DNA of 64,000 nucleotides from Alitta virens (GCA_932294295.1 OW028585.1:24408813-24472812); one strand, 5' to 3'; counted from the stretch's first letter, positions 11,483 through 23,134 are shown. The notes: a model not told the origin generated them from the sequence alone. A program made the numbers and translations.

Positions 11483-14400
11483 ATGAGCAGGATATTATAT
11501 TGCAGCGCCTTTGTTATTCTCTTCTCCCTGTGTGAGTATATTAATATTTGTACTACATATGACTTTATATTTGTTTTTGTTCTTAACAAACAGGGAAAAC
11601 GTATGTGGTCATTATTGCTGAGGTATCATATTTTGTGAGCTCGATTTAATAGGATTTTCAATGAATTCTGCAGCAGAAGTTGGATCTCCATATTTTAACA
11701 TAATTAGTACATCATCTGCTAAACTGCGTGTAGTGTGGACATCATTGTTTAGAATTAACACATAAGAACAACAAGAACACATGATTTGGTGAGTGGATAC
11801 ATTTTGCCACATTTATTGATTGGCATAAAGGAATGGTTACATGCTTGTGTTTGTGGACACCCTTAGTGGGGACACATTAATAATAATGGGTAATACATAT
11901 AGAAAGATTAAACAAGGTTATATGTGACATTTTGAGAATTTAAAGAAAGGAAAATTTGAATTTTAAGGGGACGGTGGGAGGGAGTAGAAAGAAGCGAATG
12001 ACCAGTAGCATGGGGGAGATCCTTATATACCTGGGACAACTGGATTAGCCCAGCTGGCAGTCCCTGGTGGAGGCTGCGAACGTAAATTGACCCTGGTGGC
12101 CATCAAGGTATTACCTGGAATGAATGTTGCCTTGCCCAAGATAGCGTTAACCCCGTTTACACATTAGTAAACATCATCTATCTATCAATCAATCAATTAC
12201 TGTAATTATAGAAGTAGCTAAAAAATGTCATTATTATCATATGTCATCAACAGATTTATCAAGGGGTCTGCAAGCTCTTTGTCTCACTTGGGCTGACCAC
12301 ACAGTAATGCTCGACGGCCTTAAAATTCATCCAGAGAGTGTGGTGTTGGAAAATATATTTATAAACTTATTGAAGTTTAACAATGTAACACTACTACTAT
12401 ACCGTAAACTGGGGGTATCTTTGGCCACTTTGGCAAATGTCATTGGCTCTACCAAAACAGACAAAGAAGTATTCCTGCATTTCATGCCGCCTATAAATGG
12501 CCCTTATAACTTTATACATACACCATTCAGCTTCATGATCATAACTGATTTATTTGACCAAATTTTGGGCGGACAAAGTTTTTTTTTACTACTACTACTA
12601 CTTCTACTACTACTACTACTACTACTACTTAACTATTACTCCTACTACTAAAACTACTACTTAACTATTACTACTACTACTGCTACTACTACTAAAACTA
12701 CTACTTAACTATTACTGCTACTACTACTACTACCACTACCACTACCACTACTATTATTTTGTTCTTCTAGATGTGATGTCTGTGGAGGGCATCCGTTGTA
12801 AGGAGAGGGGTGAGACATGCAGGGGCCTCCCTCGCTGCTGCGGCGACCTTGTTTGTACGAGCGAGGGCAAATATAACCCCGTCAAGGTAATAATACATTA
12901 ATTCTCAATACATGGATAAGTCGGACAAGGCTCAAATACAGTGGTGTTCAGATGTTTACACAAAACTCAGTATTCTGCCAATGCATTTTGTCAAAAGTTC
13001 ACACAGCTCCCATACACACACACAATGCTACTCCAATGAGAGATGGGCTATGTACATTTTTTTGCCTATCCCTTGCACTTCATTTACTGCATTTTGATGC
13101 TGCCATGAGCATTCTTTTAACTATGGCAAAATACTAAGGGGTGTGTAAACAAAATTTTAATTATTATTATGTATTAAAATTAATAGAAACATGGTGTTTG
13201 TTTTAGAGCCTGAAAAATATGTTACATCAATTTTTTTCTTGTTTCATAGCATCAAATATGTAGTTATTTTATTCGATAATTTATTTAATAATATAATTAC
13301 TTTTTAATTATTCTTTCTTCATTCTTATTTTAAAATTTAATATATATTTTTTCAATGGTTACTTAAAATCGTGTACTACACTACGCGCTAAGTTATTACA
13401 CAACTGACATTTTTGGTCATATTTAAAAAACTATGTCTTTGTGGATGAAGATATCTGGTGTGGATGAAGCATTCGGGTGATTGAGCAAAAATATGAAAGC
13501 AATTCAAATCTGGAACACCATATTTTGCTTAAAACACAAATAAATGAAAAATTGAGTGTACCAAGTTATCACACAGATTGTTTTAATTGACACAATTTAC
13601 TAGTCAAGATTAACAAAATCACTGATTTGCAGGTAGACATGATGGTCTACGTCACATGAGCATATTTCTCATAAAATACCTAATTTTAAGAAAAGTTGAG
13701 GTATATGGGGTAATAGAAAAGCGCTTCAAGTCAAATAAAAATGAATGTAAGTAAATATTTTTTTAGTCGGCTGTAGCGACCTATTCCTGGCTGTAGCTGT
13801 AACTGGCTAAAGCCTGCCGCTTCTGTCTACTTCTACCTTATAGCCGGCTTAAACTACCACCACTGAAAAAATATAAACCTTGGTAAATGTAAGAAATATA
13901 TCTAATATATCATAAATATGTATGGGCAGAATTGGCTTTGAGTAGACAGCTATAGCCAGACAGTTCTGTTTAGAGGCAGCTAGCATTGTATGGCAATAGT
14001 TTCTAGCTTTGTCTAGAATCAATTTGATCGGTCGTTTTTAATGAAACTCACTGTAGGAGACTGTGGTCACAAAATATAGCTATAGATTGTAAGTGAGCAA
14101 TTAATCAATAGCTAAAAATGTCATTCATATTGTACTTTCAAATTTTCTGGCAGCTGGAAACATTAAAATTGTAAATATATTGCTGTTAAAGAGCTTACAT
14201 TTCATGCAAGATGTTATTTGAAAATTTCTTAATATACCTGGAAACTGTTTGAGAGACAGCTCTAACAGCAAGGACATGTTGTATTACCCTATAAGTCATT
14301 GGCAGAGGTGTCAGCAAAGAGCTAGTACAGGGTGGGCAGGGATTCCTAGAAATGAGGCAGTGCAGTCCCAAAAATCCTTCAGTATCTCGAAAGCCTAAAA

Positions 14401-15535
14401 AATTCAGATTTGTTTTTCTAATTGCAAAATTGTGTGTTATGTCAGGAAGTGGGCCTCTCCATTCTTTAAGAGAAATAGAATGTCTCACCCTGATTGTACG
14501 AAGTTTGTGTATATTATCTGCTGATTTATTAAAAAATATCAAATGAGTAAACCAAATGTGTAATATGCAAGCTTGATCACCACACATTGTATAAATTTAC
14601 AATTTTAAATGTTTCTAGCTGCCATTAAATTTTACAACTGATTATTGGCATTTTCATTGATTATTTGCTCACAATTATTTTGTCACCTCTGGCACCTGTA
14701 TATATTAGTATTTACTAATATTATATTTTTTTGATTTGAAGTATTTTCATATTACTCCATATACTTAAACTTTTCTTGAAATTAGCTATTTTATGAGAAA
14801 TATGCTTTAGTTTGACCCAGACCATCATGTCATCAACAAATGAGTGATTTTGTTAATCTAGACCAGCAAATGTGTCAATTAAATCAATTTGTGTAATAAC
14901 TAAATTATTCATTTATTTGTGTTTTAAGCAAACTTGCATGTTCCAGATTTGGTTTGCTGTCATATTTTTGCTAAACCTCCCAAATGATTCATTCACACCA
15001 AATATCTTCATCCGTAATGACATCATTTTTTAAATATGACCAAAAATGTCATTTGTGTAATAACTAGGCACGCAGTGTATTCTGAGACTTCGTTAGTGTC
15101 CTTGCCATAATATTTTATGTTGCACATACGTAAGTTTTGAATTTTTGAATGCATATGGAATATATGGTCAAAACAAAAACCTAAAATCACTCATTTGTTG
15201 ATGACATGATGGTCTGGGTCAAACTAAAGCATATTTCTCATAAAATAGCTAATTTCAAGAAAAGTTTAAGTATATGGAGTAATATCTATCTATGTCTACC
15301 CTTCATGGTATGCTTGTAGGGTGGCAAATGCGGTGACTGTGGTCAAGTGGGCAAGGACTGTGTGCTGGACAACCAGTGCTGTGAGGGATTGCAGTGTGAC
15401 AAGGAAGATCGCCTATCCATTAACGGCAACTGCAGGAGCCCAAGACCAGCTGGGACAAGGTGCCATACTGACTCCCAATGCAGAGAGGAGTGTGTAGGCA
15501 AGTGGTATCACATCTATGGCGAATGCAGGGGCTGA
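11483..15535 (+). CDS. secreted double-knottin-like Cys-rich protein, copy 3
   Basis: Exons 11483-11531, 12771-12886 and 15320-15535 total 381 nt, a 126-aa precursor with the same phases (1, then 0) as copy 2. Exon 1 encodes a hydrophobic leader starting MSRILYCSAFVILFSL, with a plausible signal cleavage after SVEG. Exon 2 has C-x6-C-x5-CC-x4-C, including CRGLPRCCGDLVC. Exon 3 keeps all 11 cysteines and the tail IYGEC. The introns are large (1.2 and 2.4 kb) and filled with an (ACT)n microsatellite and a long-inverted-repeat transposon. The exon sequences stay clean while the introns have diverged, which suggests selection on the protein. Function unknown. Confidence 0.9.
11532..12770 (+). other. 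intron 1 of knottin copy 3
   Basis: About 1.2 kb, GT-AG. The 12241-12651 open frame inside it ends in poly-leucine translated from the microsatellite and is not a gene. Just before the acceptor lies the (ACT)n tract. A GC-richer stretch at 11960-12170 is unassigned. Confidence 0.6.
12585..12758 (+). repeat. (CTA/ACT)n microsatellite
   Basis: Long run of ACT/CTA triplets with interruptions such as TTAACTATTACT. It ends only 12 bases before the exon 2 acceptor of knottin copy 3 and thus supplies its pyrimidine-containing upstream tract. Length variation here could affect splicing. Confidence 0.85.
13377..15079. mobile_element. non-autonomous DNA transposon with ~350-bp terminal inverted repeats
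   Basis: The left end (13377) begins TACACTACGCGC followed by TAAGTTATTACACAACTGACA. The right end, read inward from 15079, gives TACACTGCGTGC followed by CTAGTTATTACACAAATGACA. The arms continue to match to about 13735 and 14745. A segment at 13758-14060, rich in AGCCAG/CTGGCT words, looks like a second element inside it. An open frame at 14587-14195 (minus) shows no transposase motif that I recognise. The whole element lies within intron 2 of knottin copy 3. Confidence 0.75.
15183..15285 (+). repeat. third arm copy of the inverted-repeat transposon, identical to its right arm
   Basis: About 101 bases are identical, by eye, to the reverse complement of 14749-14851. It ends 34 bases before exon 3 of knottin copy 3. 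The flanks differ immediately outside the match. Confidence 0.8.
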
Positions 15536-15648
15536 TCTCATGAACCAATTATACATACCAACAACAGGATGAAGTGATATAGCACACCATAATATTGTGT
15601 AATGAAAAAATGTCATTTCGCAAGAACGGAAAAGCCAAAATGATGCTA

Positions 15649-15654
15649 AATAAA
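15649..15654 (+). terminator. poly(A) signal of knottin copy 3
   Basis: AATAAA, 114 bases after the stop codon. Confidence 0.6.
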
Positions 15655-15759
15655 AGTTAAAATTACAACAAATATAATGTTTTTTATTTTCTGTTATTTC
15701 ATTACGTCAGGACATATATCTGCCTTAAAAAAAGTATGTTTGACAGTGGCGTCCCTAAG

Positions 15760-15830
15760 GTGACTGAATTCACAGGACGTCCCCCTGAAAGTTTGTTTCC
15801 AAGCCTGTGAAATTGGCTTTACTGAGTGCA
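15760..15830. repeat. MITE family M1, half copy d
   Basis: Only one arm is clear: CACAGGACGTCCCCCTGAAAG, TTTGTTTCCAAGCC and TGTGAAATTGGCTTTACTG. It lies in the 3' flank of knottin copy 3. Confidence 0.55.
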
Positions 15831-17204
15831 GTATTTTGCTGATGTGTGATGTAGACATGGGTGACCTCAGCCATGAATTACATGTCACAAAGGTCATGGC
15901 CAAATTTCCGTGAACCGAGTAGTTATATCTGGGTAAGATTGGAGTAGGTAGTTCTGGCTTTGTGAGTGGTCCTTTTCTTCCCTTTAACTTATCACCTAGT
16001 CCTAAATTCTTCCATTAAAAGTCACCTCTGGAGGTGTTCAAAAGATTTTAGTTCAGGAGAGGCAAATCTCTAGGTTTAAATGAATTTATCGGAGTGGTAA
16101 AATGAATATAGGACGAGGGCCACAGACACAAGGCCCCGGTTTGGCGAATTAGAATATATATTCGAAAAAATATAATCATCAGATCATCAAAGTGATTATT
16201 GGCTTTAAATTGAGTTGGTCTATTGCGTTAATTATAAACTTCATTGAACTAAAAATGTATACACTATACAAATAAATATATATCGTACAACTTACCTCCC
16301 CCCTCCCTTTGAGAAGACTTGGCCCCCCTTAAAAATATCCCAGTTACGCCACTGATGCTTAAACCAAAAAATAAAATGCACATATAGGGGGATTAACGTT
16401 TCAGTAAATTATTACATCGATGGCATTTGTTCTTCACTGACTTTGAAGTGGAATTACTTATATATATATATATGAACATATACTGTAAAAATGCTCGACA
16501 TTTTATATGAGTCGATGAAATAAAATATCTAACTTTTGGGTATTGGTGTCAAACAGGGTTGACCCATTAACCTGTGTGTGTACTGAGCTGTAATGCATAT
16601 ATTGTTACTAAAGGCTGATCCATCAAATCCGCTAGTTATTATAATGACATTTTGACCTGTAAATTGCGTATATCCGGGTTCGGGTTCTGGTAGCAGGAAT
16701 TTGTGGGAATGTGAGTCACTCAGTTCTGCACAAGCTACAATGCTATAATAAACACCTTCACAATGACAAAAATTGGTAAATGACTTAAGATAAAATGACT
16801 TTACATATATATATATATATATAGTCATTTTATCTTAAGTAATTTTCCTATTTCTCTTTGCAAAAAAAAAAAAAAGCAATCAGAAAATAATAAAAGAAAA
16901 TAAGGAATACAACAAAGACTATAGTTACAGACGGTTCCAGCATATGGGGTGCCGTTTTTGTCAAATATATTTAATTATTTTAGACATTTATAATACAACC
17001 TTTTTGCACTTAAAAATGTTGATATATAGTTTGAATGTTCAGATGCATTAAAAAAAAAGCCAATTAGCAACTTCTCAGTTTATGATAAATTTTCTCCAAA
17101 TATAAATATCATAACTCAACTCAACTGCTAAAGCATGCTATTCTATAAAATAAACCGTGTGTATGACTATTATCACACAAGTTAGCAACAGAGGTCAGCA
17201 CTGT
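15831..17204. other. intergenic sequence after knottin copy 3
   Basis: No gene seen. It holds a CCCCCCTCCC tract near 16300, a (TA)n tract near 16460 and the TA-centred hairpin at 16783. Confidence 0.5.
16783..16846. repeat. perfect hairpin with (TA)n loop
   Basis: ACTTAAGATAAAATGACT at the left is the exact reverse complement of AGTCATTTTATCTTAAGT at the right, with a TTACATATATATATATATAT centre. It could extrude as a cruciform or mark a tiny palindromic element. Confidence 0.8.
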
Positions 17205-17365
17205 GGTGGTGGAGGATTAGGGCTTTACGTCCTGTATTTCTGCACCTGATGGGCTAATTTGGACAGGTAGGGACCATGGCAATGGGACGGCTTGACCGGG
17301 AATTGAACCTGGGACCCAGTGGTTGGAAGCCAAGCGTGCTACCACTGAGCTAGGCCCCCACCCCC
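17205..17365 (-). repeat. tRNA-derived SINE
   Basis: On the minus strand it starts GGGGCCTAGCTCAGTGGTAG, an A box. It then has an anticodon-like arm with loop CTTCCAA, the B box GGTTCAATTCC, and a non-tRNA tail with ACAGGACGTAAAGCCCTAATCC. The tail recurs at 2337-2445 and 28230-28325, defining a family. The tRNA part is not an intact tRNA gene, because the acceptor stem is not closed. Confidence 0.8.
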
Positions 17366-17929
17366 AGAGGTCAGCACTAGTTGCAATTAGGAAATGACAT
17401 AGCTCAGTGAACAATTTCACCCCCTCTCCTGTCACCCCTCCTGTAGCAGATGAAAGTCACATCTTATCATGTACATCATAATGTATCAATTAAGAGTGGG
17501 AGATACAAGTAGTTCTAAACTCTCCATAGAAGCTAGAGAAGTGAGGAAATTGTATTATCACACAAGCTAGAAATCCATCACAAATGGCAAATCTGTTAAA
17601 CTATGAGCAGTCGGGTGAATTATCATCGCTCTACCGCTACCATTTAATTGGTAATGATAGGCAGGTCTGCAGCAATCAGTATACCCTGTGGTAATGTGGG
17701 ATCCTTGCTGTCTGCCAGTGACAACGTTCCTGCCAGTTCGACTCCGCTCAACATGGGCCAGCTGATAAACTCGTCCTTCCTTATGACTCAGATGTCTCCG
17801 AAGAAGTAATCATCATGTTCCTGTAGATGTGCCAGTAGAAAAAACAAGAAAACTCCAAAAAAAAAATTATGCTAACTATAAACAATCACCCGTGAGTTTT
17901 CTACGAAAGTTTTGAACATGAGCAAAACA

Positions 17930-18122
17930 TCTGTCGATTTTGGCGGTTGTTCTCGGTTTGGGGACGACTGCGAGGAATCGAGTAAGTGTGTTCACAGTCT
18001 TCTACGATAACCTCCTGATAACCACGGTGGCAGTATGGATGCCCAATTTTGCAATATTACATCATTCTACGAGAGCAATACGGCTTCTCCGGGAAAACCG
18101 GCTATGTGAGAACCCCCCTTAA
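17930..18122. repeat. repeat family FB2 (ends GGCTATGTGAGA), copy 1
   Basis: Right end reads ACCGGCTATGTGAGAACCCCCCTTA. The same end occurs at 23350-23372 and 26983-27003. Palindromic CGG/ACGA words lie inside. Probable MITE. Confidence 0.5.
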
Positions 18123-18179
18123 ATCTACTCCCTTGTGAAAATTTGAAGAGTCATAATTGACATAGGTGGTCAACTCTCT

Positions 18180-18395
18180 TGGCGAGTAATTTCAAGCTTC
18201 TTTTATGAAGTAAGTGCAAACGGACGTTTGTTGAGCGTTTTACGGACGTCCGGCGAGCGATCTACGATTGCCCCACGTACGCTTGTAGAAAGAAGTTAAA
18301 CGTGATAAACAGAGCCACGAGTGAGCACGTATAGCCAATTTTTGACGCACGTGGTCATACGTAGGTGTTATCCATGATAGTGTGAACGCCCCTTT
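18180..18395. repeat. foldback repeat family FB1, copy 2
   Basis: Contains CGGCGAGCGATCTACGATTG, GAGTGAGCACGTATAG and the end GTGTGAACGCCCCTTTA, shared with copies near 50.2 and 51.9 kb. Confidence 0.6.
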
Positions 18396-19237
18396 ACTTA
18401 TTACATAAATTGGATGTACCTTGTACTTAGTGTCTATGCTGAGACAAGTAAAAGACCCCCATGGGGTAAATGTGTAACATGGTGTGGACTCAAAGCCTTA
18501 ATTATCCTCTCATCATTACGTCTGCCTCTGACAGCTGGTCATTCAAGCTGACTAAGCTTCAGACCCAGTAGCATTGAGACAAACAACAAACAAACATTCA
18601 AATATATAATATGACCAATTACCCCACTGGCAGGCAATTCTGAAGTTGGGATATTATCATAATGTATTCATGTGGCTCACGTGATCAGAGCTGTCAAACT
18701 AACAGAAAAAATTCGATGGGCTTGTCCTCAATTCACAGTGTATGTAATGGTGTTGACTCAAATGGAGTGTAAAAAACTGTTTACCTCGTTCACAATGACC
18801 TCTCATAGCTTCAATTGATATACACACCATTTTCAGAGTAAACAAACCCTCGTGGTTCATGGTGGCTGTAACCATTACAATGGAATTTTTCCCTGTTGAC
18901 TTGAAGGAGTTATGATGCCCTTTAATTAGTAATAAACCTCCCCCCTTTTTCCTTTTCCCCCATTCCAGACTATCAGACTATAATTATAAGATGTTTATTT
19001 ACTTTCCATCTGATTTCGTAATCTCAGACTATAAGGCCACACAGAACATTAACAAATTATGAAGAGTACTGTCTAGGAGTACAAAAACAAACTCACTGGG
19101 GTGTCATTTAAAAAAGAAAATATTCATATGAATAGCTTATTAATATAATTTGTACCTAATTAGTGTTGTATAATAACTGGGCAGTAGTATCTAATTATTA
19201 TATTCATCTTTCATAGCAAGTCCTTGTATATAAGGAT
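18396..19237. other. intergenic sequence
   Basis: No gene, RNA or repeat boundary that I can support in this AT-rich stretch. Confidence 0.4.
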
Positions 19238-19392
19238 TTCTTTGTTTTTCTTTTATCTTTCTTTTTCTACGTGTAGCTCTCTATATCTGTGTAGCTGTCT
19301 TCTCTCTTTTTCTCTCTACTCTATGTCTTTCTCTCTCTTTTTCTCTTTCTCTCTCTTTAACTTTCTCTCTCTTTATCTTTCATTTTACACAG
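19238..19392 (+). repeat. CT-rich simple repeat
   Basis: TCTTT/TCTCTC tract of about 150 bases, strongly strand-asymmetric in pyrimidines. The 94-aa open frame across it is low-complexity F/S/L and not a gene. Confidence 0.8.
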
Positions 19393-19492
19393 GCCAGATG
19401 ACACATAGCACTGGCAAACGCACCAGTATTTCTTTATTTCCACTTTTACCCATAAATAGAGAGAGCAGCCATATCGCACACAGCACTGGTAG

Positions 19493-20915
19493 ATGCCCAC
19501 AGACATAATTACACAAGTGGTACATGACATCACTCCATCGAATGACCTGCCCTTCGCTTGGGGCGCTAGATTTCACTTAGGACAAGTTGCTGGACCTGGA
19601 GTAGCTAGGGCAGTTGCAGAGTTTGAAGTGTCTTTCCTGAAACCAAAACCACCCAACACAAGGCATCATGAGGAAACTCCTGATGTTCAAATGACATTTG
19701 CAAGAAATGTTCAGAATTTTGTTGTCACATTAGACAAATCAGCATATGAACTAGGTGTGTCACAATATCAAGTTTATGTGGTGAAATGATTGGAGAACTG
19801 CACAGTTGTCATTACTGATACAGTATCTAGAAACAAACTGCTCCTGTTTGGAACACATGCACTACCAAGCACACCCAGAAAAACTAAGATGTGAGCCATG
19901 AAATCTGATTGCAGCCTTGTTGCAGGTCTCTACCTTGCTTGTCAACACGGGAGGGCAATATAGATGAACTGTTCAAGCATGAAAACTGTGTTTATCCTCC
20001 ATCACTGTCCAACATGAACAAGTTACGTCAAAGGAAAAAATCAGATCTATTGCATTGCCTAGCTTGTGCCCCTAACCGTAATAATAATTAATTACACATA
20101 TATATACATATACACAACATCTATGCCACATCTGCTATACTGGAGGAGGGTTGTACATTATACAACAGCAGTTCTTGTTCAAATGCGAGAAAAAGAGTCA
20201 AGATTACAGATGCAACTCAAACATATTTAAATATGCTAATTAAAAATAGCTGCATAACTGAAACTTCTTCCCTGTGTACTTAGCTTTTGTAAATTTTCTG
20301 ATTAATTGATTAACTCTAAATCTACATCAATTGGGTGCGTTTTCCTGAAAATTAGGGAAAATATATTACTGTGCATTAAGTTTTGCATCTTAAAATACAA
20401 GTTTATGTCCTGATTGTGAGGAAGTAAGTTTGTTCTTGTAGCTGGAAGGGTCTGGGGGTGCTCCTCCAGACAATTTTGGAAATACAGGTCCTCTCAGATG
20501 CTTGCTGGTGCCTTTTCAGTCATTTTTGGGCCTATTTTAGGGGTGAGGGTCAGGCCATTCACCCTTCGCAGTCCCCCCCCCCCCTGCCTTTTGGGCTTGA
20601 ACTTGTCCCTTGGTGATATAAGAGCTATGAAAGTTAATTAAACTGCAACTTTTGAGGGTTATAAAAGGACAGGAGACGCCCTTTTTTACTATTCATACTT
20701 AAGCAGTATTATGATATAGGTTTATACAAATATTTTTTCTTACTAAAGGGGGCCGGCCCCTTCTGCCAGGGGGGGGGGCGGGGCAATTGCCCCCTTTGCC
20801 CCCTTATAAACCCGGCCCTGCCTCCAACTGCTGACATGACGGTATTTGATGGAGCAGCCATTGTAAACATGTTTGGTCCAGGTAAAGCAAAGACTTTCAA
20901 TGATATATTCTAAGG
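19493..20915 (+). pseudogene. N-terminal fragments of the repeated 'GDDTDLLVLL'-type protein
   Basis: Broken remnant. Around 19907-20060 one frame reads LYLACQHG and the next reads GNIDELFKHENCVYPPSLS and then KSDLLHCL. From memory this is the usual 'ACQNRDGNLDDFFRHENQ...PPSLSD...KSDLL' block of the repeat-associated proteins. After an intervening unrelated stretch, 20837-20910 reads MTVFDGAAIVNMFGPGKAKT, which is the next block. The 98-aa frame at 19493-19789 could be an earlier block. The pieces are out of frame and separated by insertion or deletion. The 2765-3455 fragment carries a later part of the same protein. Confidence 0.6.
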
Positions 20916-21439
20916 CTGTGTTTTTGCCTAACATTACCAATCAAAGCAAAAATGTCCAACGAATTGAATTATGAAGCTTAAAGTATTCATGAAAAATTAT
21001 TAGGTCTGGTTCATTCGACTGGTTAATATTCCCTAGCTTCTTTAATTTATTCCGATGTTTCCAGCAATCTGCTTGACGTCTACTAGGTAATTTTTTTATT
21101 TCATTGGATGAAGAGTGTTCACTTTTCATTCCACCCTGACCCTTGCACTCAAAACAGAATTCCATAGAATCAGCTGCCCCACAGGATGCGAGGCTATTAC
21201 AAGACTGTAATGGCCATCAAACTGTGCCAAACTGTGTCAAGCGTGGGTTACAACTGCTCTGCACAATGCCAAATTTTTCCGGGCAATTTTCCAACTCGGA
21301 TCAAATTGTAGAAATAATTGAGGCATTCTGATGGAAAGGGAAGTTTGGACATTTTGCACCATTTTAGACCTTACTGTCACACTGAACAGACTGTTCCACA
21401 GCAGAGAAATTTACAGAGAACTTCAATATTCTTTGAAAT
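20916..21439. other. upstream flank of knottin copy 4
   Basis: No clear TATA box before the ATG at 21440, unlike copies 2 and 3. A GGCCGG/GGGGGG run at 20750-20815 resembles other G-run repeats. Confidence 0.4.
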
Positions 21440-22590
21440 ATGGATAAAGTTTTGGGATTATGTGTAGCTTTTGCACTTTGCTGCTTGTTAATAGGTAAGT
21501 GACAATTATAGACCTCATCCAAGCTGCTAGATTCTGTTCTTTACAAATTTCCTTTATGGAAAATGTAATACCTCCAAATTGGCTGAAAACGGCCATATTT
21601 ATCCATTCCATTAAGACACTGCTTGACACAGGTTTAACTGAACTTAATGTTCATATTTCAGGGGTAAAGGAATCTCAGGGCAAAATCTACGACTGTAAGC
21701 AGAGAAACGAAACTTGCAGAGGATTGCCAAAGTGCTGCGGGGAACTGGTCTGCCTCTGGGAAGGAAAATGGAACCCCGTCAAGGTAACTGGATTTTTATT
21801 TATGTTCTTTTAAATATGATTTTAATATAATATATTTAATTTTATTGTTATCATCAGGGTCAATTGTAAAACAGTATTTTATCTGATGAGTTATGAGTTA
21901 TCACCTTGCATAAACATATCAATCAATCGATCAATCAAACCCTCTCTCACTTCATCAATCAACCGTAGAGGACTGTACCTTCCATAAGTCTATTTAATAA
22001 TAAGGTTTACTGATGTGAGCCTTATGTAAGTGTACAATCCGTTCTAAAAAGCACTTCACTTCTAGTAACAACTATCTCTTTCTTTTATGCTTTGTGTTGA
22101 ATATCACAAGCGAAGCTCATCCATTCCACACAGTTTAAATTCCAAAATTTTTCAATTACATGTTAATCTGAGAGGTCATACACATCTGTGCTAAGGTTTT
22201 AATAATATCGGTGAAGTATACAGGCAATTTAATACTATACTTCAGAAGATGTGAATCCATGTTTCCCATTGGGACTGCCTTTACCAATGGGAGTCTTGCA
22301 TTCGCATGACATCCTCTAGCATTTAGTTTCCAAAATTTTTGGCTGTAATATTGAGGATGGTTTACTTTTGACAGGGAGGCACCTGTACCGGCTGTGGTAC
22401 TTTCGAACAGCGCTGTGTAAGGGATGACCAATGCTGCAAGGACCTCCAGTGTGATAAGGACAGTCGCTTCTACCTGAATGGCTACTGCAAACCCCCGCGT
22501 CCAGCTGGAGCTAAGTGCCACGTCGACTCCATGTGCCGAGTTGAATGTCAGAAGAAATGGTATGAGGTCTACGGTACCTGCCAGGGCTGA
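21440..22590 (+). CDS. secreted double-knottin-like Cys-rich protein, copy 4
   Basis: Exons 21440-21494, 21662-21783 and 22375-22590 total 393 nt, a 130-aa precursor with junction phases 1 and 0 as in the other copies. Exon 1 starts MDKVLGLCVAFALCCLLIG, a clear signal peptide with likely cleavage after ESQG. Exon 2 has C-x6-C-x5-CC-x4-C, containing CRGLPKCCGELVC. Exon 3 has all 11 cysteines and shares the block DKDSRFYLNG and the phrase DSMC with copy 1, so copies 1 and 4 look closest. The introns are short (167 and 591 bp), making this the most compact gene of the array. Intron 2 carries an M1 MITE. Role unknown. Confidence 0.9.
22235..22350. repeat. palindromic MITE, family M1, copy e
   Basis: Diverged copy: CTTCAGAAGATGTGAATCCA, centre CCCATTGGGACTGCC, return TGACATCCTCTAGCATTTAG. 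It ends about 25 bases before the exon 3 acceptor of knottin copy 4. Confidence 0.75.
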
Positions 22591-22678
22591 GTAAAACACT
22601 ACTGTTTGAGAAATACTGTCAGGGCTAAATGATATCTCTACAATAATATAAGTTTTGTGAAAGAAAGGACTTTATGAG

Positions 22679-22684
22679 AATAAA
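22679..22684 (+). terminator. poly(A) signal of knottin copy 4
   Basis: AATAAA, 89 bases after the stop codon. The overlapping Tc1 remnant begins just downstream. Confidence 0.6.
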
Positions 22685-22699
22685 AGCTACAAACAATTT

Positions 22700-23045
22700 T
22701 GTATTTTCTGATTCATATCAGCACATTACACTGTGTTGTGAGAAGTTAATGGGTTGTTGCTGAATGCAGCATGGGGCATACCTCTCTCCACGCCAACGCC
22801 AAATGTGTTGGTGAATATCAGCAGTGAAAAGGCAGAATCTTGACTCATCACTGAAGAGGACGCTATTCCACAGCTGCTGTGGGCTGTTGGCACCATTGCA
22901 GCCTATTCTGCCTGTGAACAGCAGTAAGCACTGGTCCTCTGCAGGGACGTATTGCCACCAAACCACAACTACTGAAACACTTCCGAACTGTGGACACAGT
23001 GCTCCTGAACAAACTCCAGTTAAAAAAATTGACCAAATATTTCAT
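22700..23045 (-). pseudogene. Tc1-like transposase fragment
   Basis: Minus strand. The frame at 23045-22863 reads VSTVRKCFSSCGL and then RPYRGP-like RPCRGPVLTAVHRQNRLQW, the HTH-to-catalytic linker of Tc1 transposases. It shifts frame into 22966-22718 with NSVLFSDESRFCLF (the second catalytic Asp region) and IWRWRGERY. The first Asp region and the final Glu region are not found. Frameshifted and truncated, hence dead. Confidence 0.8.
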
Positions 23046-23134
23046 TTATATTTCCTTAAACTACACTTTCATACGATCATATTTTAAGGCAAAAACTCAA
23101 AAACTTTTGTGAAATTTTTAATGACGTTAATTTT

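Larger units (their letters stand above)
12887..15319 (+). other. intron 2 of knottin copy 3
   Basis: 2.4-kb GT-AG intron. It consists mainly of the inverted-repeat element at 13377-15079 and the third arm copy at 15183-15285. Confidence 0.7.

Noticed and set aside
12241..12651. 136-aa open frame ending in poly-leucine
   Set aside because: The C-terminal half is the translated (CTA)n microsatellite and the rest is intron of knottin copy 3.
14195..14587. 130-aa minus-strand frame inside the inverted-repeat transposon as its transposase
   Set aside because: No catalytic or DNA-binding motif is visible and the element is too short for an intact transposase. It may be a relic, but I cannot support it.
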